Positions 25,321-32,976 of a DNA stretch of 64,000 bases are shown piece by piece. How positions within the stretch are numbered: position 1 is the first letter of the stretch; every line of letters begins with the position of its first letter. The translations under genes were made by a program, and so were the position numbers. Below the pieces are notes generated by a model, which saw only the letters and a list, made by a program, of their open reading frames with translations, was not told the DNA's origin and did not search any database. The stretch lies in the NCBI RefSeq assembly GCF_029961155.1, contig NZ_JASBRH010000006.1:1-64000 (forward strand), in the 5' to 3' direction. The DNA comes from Pontibacterium granulatum. Its GTDB lineage: Bacteria > Pseudomonadota > Gammaproteobacteria > Pseudomonadales > Balneatricaceae.

Positions 25321-27308
25321 GCTAGAAATTCTTCTGCCACAACAGGGGTGTCGTCATCTACCTGTTTTGTTGGGCGAAGGAAGCGGCGCGATGTGTCACC
25401 TTTTGCTCCAACTTCATACAACTCGGTTTCTTCACCTTCAAGCGGCAAAAGAATTTCCTCGCCTTCATCATTACGCTTGTAAAGAATATTGCCGCGTTTG
25501 TCATGACCAATGGCGAGCGTTTGTGCCATGAAAATTTCATAATCGTCCAGTTGACCCTGTTTCTCTTCCTTGCGCAGCTCGTCGTCGGTTTTTTTCTGCA
25601 GCAGAAGCACCGAGGTTTGTGTGCCGTTGTTGGGTTGAAAGGTATCTGGGTGCAGATCGATACTAGCTACGATTCGGCAATGCGCCATAATCCAATAGCG
25701 GACGTACTCTAGGTCAGGGTTACCAAGGATTCCATCAGGTAAAACGATTGCCATACGACCACCTGGTTTAAGGAATTGCCAGCAACGCTCGATAAAAAGA
25801 ATCTCTGGCGGACGAGAACTGTAGAAATCTTTGGTCATCTCCCAGTGGCCACTTTCAGTTTTTTTCCAGACACGGGCTAGATCAAACTGCTCTAAGGTTT
25901 CGCGGTCAGAGATCGGCAATTTACCGCCAAAGGGAGGGTTTGTAGCTATCACATCCATGTAACCTATGCTGTCTGGACTACGTAGCTCCGTAGCTTCAAT
26001 ATCAAGTGCTTTAGCAAGTTGGTTACGGAATTCAGGCTCCCACTGATGAGGGTGTGAAAGGCTGTCGTTTTGCAGGACGTTTCCAGCCCCGTCGTTGTTC
26101 ATCACCATGTTCATCTTGGTGGCTTTAACCAATTCACGGTTGATGTCGAAGCCGAAGAAAGAGCTCTCGGCTGTTTCACGAATTTTCTCGTTAAGTACCT
26201 GACGGTAGGCGTCGCCAGTAGGTAATCCAACTAATGAGCCTTTTAGTCGGTCGATGACTTCATTCATGGCGATCACCAAAAAGCCTCCGGTTCCACAACT
26301 TGGGTCCAGAATGCGCTCGCCGGGCTTTACATCGAGCATTTGAATAGCCATACGTTGGACGTTTCGAGGAGTGAAAAACTCGCCTCGGTCACCACGTAAG
26401 TTGCTCCCAACAAGCTCCTCGTAGGCTTTGCCTTTGACATCGATATGAGTATCAAGGAAGCTGTAGCGCTGCAATTCACCAACAATATAGGCCAAAGAAC
26501 GCGGTTTAAGCGTAATAATATCGTTCGCTTCAAAGATAGTAGGATAACGTTTTTTAACCTCGTTGAAGATCTTACCGATACGCTTTTGAACAGTCAGTCG
26601 ACCGTCGTTACTCGCCTTTTCTTTCGTAGTCGCGTAAAACTCCAGAGGTTTGGGAATGTTGCGCTCGTCGTGAATCTTGCAAAATATGACCTTCAATAGT
26701 TCAAAGAATGCTTTATCTTTCGGTAAACCATCAGTGATGTAGATATGGTCATGGCAGGTCCGGAATGAAAATAAAAGGTTGTCATCGGTCGACCGCATTA
26801 ACCGCTCGCGTGTCGGGCGATCAGTATCATCTATATTTCCGTCGTGCGCAGGTATATCGTTAGGCTCTTCCCATAGCACGCGGCCTTCGGCTTCAATGCG
26901 GCGGAATACTGACTTATGGCGACCGTTTGTCCACATTCCCCACTGTGCATTCGGGCAAGACGATAGGTACGACTTTAGTTGCTCCTCTCCGTTCTTCTTG
27001 TCGGAGGGCTTTGTCTTCTCATGTTTGCATTCAATGATTATGTCGATGTGCTCCTGTTTATGCGGAGCACCTTCAGGAAAAATCGCGATGTCAACTCGCT
27101 TCGTTGAGGAGCCTGTCTTGATTGGAAATTCAACAGCAATTCGTTCCGGCTTGTAACCGAGCTCTTTGACCAAGCGACGTTCGATGTTCTGTCGGACGTA
27201 TTCCTCAGGTGTATCTTTGCGGATGGTTCCATCAATGAAGTCGCAGATCTTGCCGTCGGGCAAGGTCGTGATGATAGGAGTAGACGTCTTTTCGGCCATG
27301 TTTTTCAT
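25290..27308 (-). CDS. Fused restriction nuclease and N6-adenine methyltransferase (BcgI-like)
   Basis: A 672-residue fusion. The N terminus (about 20-150) resembles the HsdR N-terminal nuclease, with a PD-(D/E)xK core: Asp73 in RVDIAIF and Glu93-x-Lys95 in IIIECKHEK. A helical linker leads to an HsdM-type methylase with motif I DPSCGTGGFL at 335-344 and motif IV NPPF at 457-460, specific for adenine. No HsdR translocase is encoded nearby. Together with the specificity subunit it looks like a type IIB/IIG system of the BcgI kind. A second Met three codons in is an alternative start. Confidence 0.88.
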   Translation of the reverse strand: MKNMAEKTSTPIITTLPDGKICDFIDGTIRKDTPEEYVRQNIERRLVKELGYKPERIAVEFPIKTGSSTKRVDIAIFPEGAPHKQEHIDIIIECKHEKTKPSDKKNGEEQLKSYLSSCPNAQWGMWTNGRHKSVFRRIEAEGRVLWEEPNDIPAHDGNIDDTDRPTRERLMRSTDDNLLFSFRTCHDHIYITDGLPKDKAFFELLKVIFCKIHDERNIPKPLEFYATTKEKASNDGRLTVQKRIGKIFNEVKKRYPTIFEANDIITLKPRSLAYIVGELQRYSFLDTHIDVKGKAYEELVGSNLRGDRGEFFTPRNVQRMAIQMLDVKPGERILDPSCGTGGFLVIAMNEVIDRLKGSLVGLPTGDAYRQVLNEKIRETAESSFFGFDINRELVKATKMNMVMNNDGAGNVLQNDSLSHPHQWEPEFRNQLAKALDIEATELRSPDSIGYMDVIATNPPFGGKLPISDRETLEQFDLARVWKKTESGHWEMTKDFYSSRPPEILFIERCWQFLKPGGRMAIVLPDGILGNPDLEYVRYWIMAHCRIVASIDLHPDTFQPNNGTQTSVLLLQKKTDDELRKEEKQGQLDDYEIFMAQTLAIGHDKRGNILYKRNDEGEEILLPLEGEETELYEVGAKGDTSRRFLRPTKQVDDDTPVVAEEFLAWKQSAVLGW

Positions 27309-27486
27309 GCTAACGGAATCCTAAGAGCTAGCGAGTTGTACTACCAGCAAAATAGAACAATGCTACCTGATTGGGTTAAGGATGACACGGGGAAATCAAC
27401 TAAACAGGATCGTATTTCACATACCGTATGATTCCTCGGTGTAGGCCTGTTCTTGTACAGGTTGTTTACTTGTTCATAACGCTCTA
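27309..27486. promoter_or_regulatory. Upstream region of the restriction-modification operon
   Basis: About 180 bp between the methylase start and the IS left end, with no ORF. A short hairpin CCTGT / ACAGG around TCTTGT lies at 27446-27461 and might be an operator. No convincing promoter hexamers were identified. Confidence 0.35.
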
Positions 27487-27554
27487 GGGAACATGCGAAT
27501 AAGTCCCTCAGCATGAGACAATCACCGGCTTAACACCAACGGATTGGACAGGCC

Positions 27555-28520
27555 ATGAACCATCAGCTCAGCTTCGCCGACAGCGAATACCAGAACAAAC
27601 GACGCCAGACACGGAAAGAGAAGTTTCTGGGGCGGATGGAAATGCTAATGCCTTGGTCGCGCTTGGAAGCGTTGATTGAGCCGCATTACCCCAAAGCGGG
27701 TAACGGACGACGTCCCTATCCGTTGGCGACCATGCTGCGCATCCACTGTATGCAGCAATGGTACAACATGAGCGATCCTGCCATGTAGGATGCGTTGTAC
27801 GAGATCACATCCATGCGCCTGTTCTCTGGCCTCTCACTGGAGGGACCGATCCCAGATCACACCACCATTATGAACTTCCGTCACCTCTTGGAACGACATG
27901 GTTTGGCACGTCAGATGCTTGAAGAGATCAATCAGTGGCTGGTTGATGCAGGTGTTTTACTCAAGGAAGGCACGCTGATTGATGCCACGCTTATCGAAGC
28001 GCCCAGTTCGACCAAGAACAAAGCGAACGCGCGTGATCCTGAGATGCACCATACCAAGAAAGGTAATCAATGGTATTTTGGCATGAAAGCCCATATCGGT
28101 GTGGATGCACGCACAGGTTTGACGCATAGCTTCACCACAACCGCTGCAAACGAACACGATCTAAACCAGGCGAAGCACGTGCTGCATGGCGATGAGACCT
28201 ATGTATTTGCTGATTCGGGTTACCGAGGGGCGGAAAAGCGCGAAGAGCTGAAAGACTTCGCTGTCGACTGGTACATTGCGGAGCAACCCAGCAAGACGAA
28301 GGAGCTGAAAAAACACCCTCGCCTCAACAAAAAACCGATTCAACTCGAATATTTGAAGGCGAGTATTCGCGCCAAGGTGGAACATCCGTTTCGCATCATC
28401 AAGTGCCAGTTCGGCTTTACGAAGGCTCGCTATCGGGGGATGTTGAAGAACGATAATAAACTGGCGATGCTTTTTACATTGGCCAATGTCGTTCGGGTAG
28501 ATCAAATGCTGAGGGCTTAG
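27555..28520 (+). pseudogene. IS5 transposase with in-frame amber stop
   Basis: A DDE (DUF772/IS4-like) transposase similar over its full length to the E. coli IS5 protein. The reading is intact for 322 codons except codon 78, which is TAG (27786-27788) where IS5 has a Glu codon (GAG). Both parts are in the same frame, so this is a nonsense mutation, not a programmed frameshift. A TTG just after the stop could restart a 241-residue fragment that keeps the core but loses the N terminus. Confidence 0.93.
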
Positions 28521-28527
28521 GATAAGT

Positions 28528-28561
28528 GCGTCTGCGGGCCGGAAAATAGGCCCGCAGACGC
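28528..28561 (+). terminator. Hairpin downstream of the IS5 transposase
   Basis: A perfect 13-bp stem GCGTCTGCGGGCC / GGCCCGCAGACGC with an 8-base loop lies 7 bp after the transposase stop, inside the IS. There is no T-run, so it may block transcription entering or leaving, or stabilise the mRNA end. Confidence 0.65.
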
Positions 28562-28687
28562 TGAAAAACGGATAAAAAACAGACAGCTAAGCCTCGATCT
28601 CGCGAAAAGCAGCTTGCTGGTTCGATAAAAGGAACTTATTCGCAGGTTCCCTAAGGGCTGCTTTTTTTGTGATGCAAAAAGGCGGGT

Positions 28688-30577
28688 TTAACCAGTCGAC
28701 TCGGTGGTGTCCAAATTCAGGCATTGACTTTGAAATGTGTCTGCGGCCATCGGTCGTCCATACAGATAACCCTGACCGCAGTCACACCCTTCCTCGAGCA
28801 GGAACTGGTGTTGCGCTTCGGTTTCCACCCCTTCCGCGATTACATGCAGATTGAGCTTCCTGGAGATGGCGATGATGGTGCGGGCCAGCTCCCTGCTCTG
28901 TTTGTTCTCTGCCAGATCCGCGATAAAGCTGCGGTCTATCTTCAACGTATCAAACGGGTACTTCTGCAGATAGCTGAGGGAAGAGTAGCCGGTACCGAAG
29001 TCATCCAGAGAGAAACGAACCCCCTGCTTGCGCAAGGTCTCGAGGGTTTGTTCGGTCTGGTAGGACTCCTGTAGCAATACCCCTTCTGTAATTTCCAGCT
29101 CCAGTAATTCCGGTGCTAAACCGTATTGTTGCAGGTAGCTATTAATCTGCTCGGCCAGGTGTATGTCGCGGAACTGCACCGGTGACATGTTGATGGCGAC
29201 CCGGATCGGTTCGTCCAGCATCCGGTTCCACTCAGCAGCTTGCTTGATAGCGCTGCGCATTACAAACGCCCCCAGCTCGTGAATGATACCGTTCTGCTCT
29301 GCCAGGTTGATAAAACGGTCGGGACGTACGTTACCCAGCACCGGGTTATTCCAGCGTACCAAGGCTTCGACACCCAGAAGCTTGTGCATTTTGGGGCACA
29401 TGAGCGGCTGGTAGTGAACGCTGATCTCGTTGTTGGCCAGTGCGTCGATCAGGTGGGTTTCTAGAGCTGAGCGTTCGCTGATACTGGATTCGGTTTTGGG
29501 GTCAAAAAATGCGTATAAATTACCGGTTTCTTTGGCGGCACCCATCGCCGCCGACGCTTTCTGGATCAGCGACATCGCATCCTCGCCACCGGCTTGTGCG
29601 GTGGCGATACCCATGTTGAGCGCCAAGGTGATGGTGTATGGCGTTACGCTGAATGCTTCGCTGGTGGTTTGGGTAATGCGTGAAATGATCTCCACGGCGT
29701 CAGAGGCTTCGCTCCGGTGCCTGACCACCACAATAAACTCGTCACCGTTGCCCCGGGCAAGCAACACGTCGGGAGGAAGCAACCGGGTTAGGCGTTGGCT
29801 CAGCTCAACCAGCAACTGGTCTCCGACGTAATAGCTGTAGCTGTGGTTGATCGACTTGAAGTTCTTAAGGCCGAGGCTAACAACTGTAGTGTTGCTACCA
29901 CCCTCTTCCTTAAGCAGGTTATCAAGCTGGCTGGCCAGGCTGTGTTGATTCGGTAATCCGGTCAGGGCGTCGTATTGGGTTACATATTCGAGGGTTCTGG
30001 TTACTGCGTCCTTGCGGACGATCTCTTTTCTGAGCTCCTCATTGAGTGCTTCGAGCTGCACGGTGCGTTCTTTGATCCGGGCTTCCAGTTGAGCGTTTGC
30101 CTGCTGCAGGCGGTGTTTCTGATAGATGATCTGGAGGTCACCTTCAATCGCCCGCTGAAAGCGACACACGAGCTCGCGGGATTGTTCGGTGTAGCTGTTC
30201 TCTTGCCGATCCAGCATGCAGATGGTGCCAAACGGAGAGCCATTGGGCCAACTGAGTGGCAAGCCAAAGTAGGAGATCATACCCAGTGGTAGATCGGGGT
30301 TGTGGTCCCACTGTGGGTCGTTAAGGGCGTTTGGCACCAGAAGGGGGGACTGGCTGTTGATCACTGTTTCGCAGTACAGGCCGGTACCCAGATTCGCCCG
30401 CTCCTGCGGATTGTATGGGTTGTCTTGATTACTGCTTCTGGCGAACACTTCGATCTGACATTCGTGCACACGCATGATCAGAGCGGCAGGTATATGGGCA
30501 AGCTCGGCGATCAGGTCTACGGTCCGTTGCCAGTTCTCGACGACTTCCTGAGGAACCACCAAATTTGAATAGTCCAT
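28688..30577 (-). CDS. GAF-GGDEF-EAL protein, likely c-di-GMP phosphodiesterase
   Basis: Cytoplasmic signalling protein, 629 residues. A GAF-type sensor covers about 1-150, a coiled coil about 155-195, GGDEF about 200-360 and EAL about 370-620. The cyclase site is degenerate: the signature reads NGDEF (277-281), and the metal-binding DxD stretch is replaced by SLGLKNF. The EAL half keeps EALVRW (404-409), ELEITEG, DDFGTGYSSL, KIDRSF and VIAEGVET. The protein is therefore inferred to degrade c-di-GMP. It lies just outside the accessory insert. Confidence 0.9.
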   Translation of the reverse strand: MDYSNLVVPQEVVENWQRTVDLIAELAHIPAALIMRVHECQIEVFARSSNQDNPYNPQERANLGTGLYCETVINSQSPLLVPNALNDPQWDHNPDLPLGMISYFGLPLSWPNGSPFGTICMLDRQENSYTEQSRELVCRFQRAIEGDLQIIYQKHRLQQANAQLEARIKERTVQLEALNEELRKEIVRKDAVTRTLEYVTQYDALTGLPNQHSLASQLDNLLKEEGGSNTTVVSLGLKNFKSINHSYSYYVGDQLLVELSQRLTRLLPPDVLLARGNGDEFIVVVRHRSEASDAVEIISRITQTTSEAFSVTPYTITLALNMGIATAQAGGEDAMSLIQKASAAMGAAKETGNLYAFFDPKTESSISERSALETHLIDALANNEISVHYQPLMCPKMHKLLGVEALVRWNNPVLGNVRPDRFINLAEQNGIIHELGAFVMRSAIKQAAEWNRMLDEPIRVAINMSPVQFRDIHLAEQINSYLQQYGLAPELLELEITEGVLLQESYQTEQTLETLRKQGVRFSLDDFGTGYSSLSYLQKYPFDTLKIDRSFIADLAENKQSRELARTIIAISRKLNLHVIAEGVETEAQHQFLLEEGCDCGQGYLYGRPMAADTFQSQCLNLDTTESTG

Positions 30578-30812
30578 GTTCCGTGAATTTCCCGTAGGCG
30601 TTGAAGTCTGCTCCGGTGTTGTGTCTCTGTGCCGGTGGGCAGATACGTTACTATCCTGCTAAATCCTTGATACAGCAGGCGCAGGCAGTCACCGATCTTA
30701 GCATGGGAAATAGCTACAGTTCTTTATAGTCGGACGAAAGGTTGGGGTATTAATCACAGGTTGTTGATCTGAGTGCTACGCGCTCTGCTGTTTGGGCACA
30801 CGCCGATCAGTG

Positions 30813-31232
30813 CTACACAAGCCGTTGTAGCGCTGTAGATGTGACCAGTTTCTCCAGATCCTTCAAATCGCCCAGCTGGGTTCTCACCTGGGTAAGACGC
30901 TCCATGGAACGCGCCTCAACAAACAGCAGGACGTCGGTATTGCCACTCAGGGCATGCGCCTGCCGGATTTCCGGAATCTGCTGCAGGCTGGTTCTAACCC
31001 GTTCAACGTCGAATGGATGGAAGGTCAGCTCGAAGTACGCACACACCTTTTGCTCTGCCTGTGCATCGCCCAACTCGATCGTATAACGCTGAATGGTACC
31101 TTGCTCCTCCAACTTACGGATACGCTCGTTCACAGCGGTGCGTGATAGTCCAATCTCATCGCCGATGGCGGTAACCGAGGTACGTGCATTTTCACTCAGC
31201 AGATTGAGAATCTTTTGATCAAACTTGTCCAT
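30813..31232 (-). CDS. Lrp/AsnC-family transcriptional regulator
   Basis: Small feast/famine regulator, 139 residues. The N-terminal helix-turn-helix contains VTAIGDEIGLSRTAVNERIRKL (about 20-41). The C-terminal half is the RAM ligand-binding domain. It is divergent from the lysA gene, with 191 bp between them, so lysA is the most likely target and an amino acid the likely effector. Confidence 0.92.
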   Translation of the reverse strand: MDKFDQKILNLLSENARTSVTAIGDEIGLSRTAVNERIRKLEEQGTIQRYTIELGDAQAEQKVCAYFELTFHPFDVERVRTSLQQIPEIRQAHALSGNTDVLLFVEARSMERLTQVRTQLGDLKDLEKLVTSTALQRLV

Positions 31233-31330
31233 GGCGGATTGCTCTTCCGGTTATTCCTGCGAGTGGGTAAAACGTGCGTCACGGTGTCAGATCGACGGAA
31301 AAGGTGCCGGAATGACGGTCGTGTTTGGTG

Positions 31331-31346
31331 GTTCTGACAGCAGAAC
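31331..31346. promoter_or_regulatory. Candidate operator between the Lrp-type gene and lysA
   Basis: A perfect inverted repeat GTTCTG-ACAG-CAGAAC lies near the middle of the divergent gap, 77 bp upstream of lysA and 98 bp upstream of the regulator. It is a plausible binding site for the Lrp-type protein. Confidence 0.5.
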
Positions 31347-31423
31347 TAACGCGCTCCGGTCAGTAAGCTAATTCTCCAGATAAGCAACACACGCTGTCAA
31401 TTGAATCGAGCAACAGGAGCACT

Positions 31424-32695
31424 GTGATGAATACCCCGCTGAATACCTATATTGCTTACCGAGATCAGCAGTTACATATCGAGTTGCTGTCTGTTCGGCA
31501 AATCGCCGAACAGATCGAAACGCCGTTTTATTGTTACTCCAAAGCGATGTTGCACGACAACATGCAGACCTGTCGTGATGCCTTTGGGCGTTACGGTATC
31601 GACGTCCATTATGCGGTGAAAGCCAACAGTAACCTCACCCTGCTCTCCCTGATTGCAGCTCAGGGCTTGGGTGTCGATCTGGTATCCGCCGGTGAGCTGA
31701 AGCGTGTCGTGCGTGCCGGTGTGCCAGGAGACAGAATGGTATTTTCCGGTGTAGGTAAAACACAAGCCGAGCTGCGGTATGCACTGCTGCAGGGGGTCGG
31801 ACGGATCAATGTAGAGTCCGCTGAAGAGCTTGCGGCGCTCGCGGGTATTGCTGCTGAGATGCGTATCTGCGCTAAGGTAACTTTGCGAGTAAATCCAGAT
31901 GTGGCAGCCAATACGCACGCCCATATCACCACCGGAACTAAAGGCAATAAATTTGGTATTGAATCTGATCATGCCGTCCAGTTAGTGGCCCAGTACGCTG
32001 AAGATCCATACCTCTCTATCGACGGGCTAGCGATGCACATTGGGTCGCAGATCTGTGAGATCGAACCCTATCGGTTGGCTGCTAGCCGTTTAGTGGGTCT
32101 GGCGCAGCAACTCGTTGGAGACGGGTATTCGATGAACCATCTCGACCTGGGCGGCGGCTTTGGTGTGGATTACGGCGACGGTCAGGCACTTGCACTGGAT
32201 CATGTTGCGAAGACCATCGCTGAGGTCACGTCCTCTTTCAACGGTACAATAAGCGTTGAACCCGGGCGCTTTCTTGGCGCTAATATCGGTGTGTTGGTCA
32301 GTCGTATTGTGTATGTGAAGGAAGCAGATCCCCTGCCGTTCGTGATTTTGGATGCGGGTATGAACGACCTGATGCGCCCTGCTCTTTATCAGGCTCGGCA
32401 TCAACTGGTGCCGGTGGAACAGAGAGCAGAGGCCTCTGGCGAGAGGTTATATGATGTGGTTGGACCGGTGTGTGAGAGTACCGATACCTTTTCTCGCGGA
32501 GAGCCGTTAACGACCTCTCTGGCACAGGGGGAGCTGGTGGCGTTTCTTAGTGCCGGTGCCTACTGTGCAGTGATGAGTAACAGTTACAACAGTCGAACCA
32601 TCCCTGCCGAATTGCTGGTGGATGGTGATGAGGTGTCTGTCGTTCGCCGCGCGGTTACCCAAGATCTATTGCTTTATTTTGAGGAAAACATCTAG
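31424..32695 (+). CDS. lysA: Diaminopimelate decarboxylase
   Basis: PLP enzyme that converts meso-diaminopimelate to L-lysine, the last step of lysine synthesis. The PLP lysine is Lys66 in HYAVKANSN. The GGGFGVDYGDG phosphate-binding region and the catalytic Cys in GPVCESTDTF are present. The 423-residue length is normal. The first codon is GTG followed directly by ATG; either can be the start, with CAGGAG upstream. Other fold-III decarboxylases are possible, but the motif set favours LysA. Confidence 0.88.
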   Translation: MMNTPLNTYIAYRDQQLHIELLSVRQIAEQIETPFYCYSKAMLHDNMQTCRDAFGRYGIDVHYAVKANSNLTLLSLIAAQGLGVDLVSAGELKRVVRAGVPGDRMVFSGVGKTQAELRYALLQGVGRINVESAEELAALAGIAAEMRICAKVTLRVNPDVAANTHAHITTGTKGNKFGIESDHAVQLVAQYAEDPYLSIDGLAMHIGSQICEIEPYRLAASRLVGLAQQLVGDGYSMNHLDLGGGFGVDYGDGQALALDHVAKTIAEVTSSFNGTISVEPGRFLGANIGVLVSRIVYVKEADPLPFVILDAGMNDLMRPALYQARHQLVPVEQRAEASGERLYDVVGPVCESTDTFSRGEPLTTSLAQGELVAFLSAGAYCAVMSNSYNSRTIPAELLVDGDEVSVVRRAVTQDLLLYFEENI

Positions 32696-32741
32696 GTTGA
32701 TGTGATCGGTTTTTATAGGTTTCTTCATCGGTTGAACGCAA

Positions 32742-32757
32742 TGTTTCACGTGAAACC
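32742..32757. promoter_or_regulatory. parS: parS centromere site (one mismatch)
   Basis: TGTTTCACGTGAAACC matches the ParB target TGTTNCACGTGAAACA at all but the last base. It is intergenic, between lysA and the molybdopterin oxidoreductase. Confidence 0.9.
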
Positions 32758-32942
32758 TTAACTGTGCTTGTGGTGATTTTGATCGCTATTTAGCGACGGG
32801 CTGCTGTGCGGCGTGTGGAATATTCATGTTCAGATTCTTTGGAGGGCGCGACCGGCAGGATGGTGTAAAGTAAATGCCTTTGGCATCTACGCGGATGTGA
32901 TCGTTTATGCCACTTACATACATGTTGTTCCCTGAGAGCATC

Positions 32943-32960
32943 CGGTCCAGCTAAGGACCG
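32943..32960 (+). repeat. Hairpin upstream of the molybdopterin oxidoreductase
   Basis: A perfect stem CGGTCC / GGACCG with an AGCTAA loop ends 16 bp before the start codon. It would sit in the mRNA leader next to a weak ribosome-binding site and could affect translation. Confidence 0.45.
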
Positions 32961-32976
32961 TCTGATTGAGAAATAG

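Larger units (their letters stand above)
27487..28651 (+). mobile_element. IS5-family insertion sequence
   Basis: A 1165-bp element bounded by 22-bp inverted repeats with two mismatches. The left end begins GGGAACATGCGAATAAG, and the right end (reversed) begins GGGAACCTGCGAATAAG. TA dinucleotides flank both ends (27485-27486 and 28652-28653). The wider flanks CTAG and CTAA each fit the YTAR target preferred by IS5, but are not an exact duplication. The single transposase gene is interrupted. Confidence 0.92.

Noticed and set aside
23872-27308. Classical type I hsdMS operon with lost hsdR
   Set aside because: The methylase itself has an N-terminal nuclease domain, which fits a two-subunit BcgI-like system better than a remnant.
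27555-28520. Two-ORF transposase with programmed frameshift
   Set aside because: Both parts are in the same frame, separated by a single TAG, so it is a nonsense mutation.
32758-32976. Molybdenum-cofactor riboswitch ahead of the oxidoreductase
   Set aside because: Only one small hairpin is visible; the conserved riboswitch core was not recognised.
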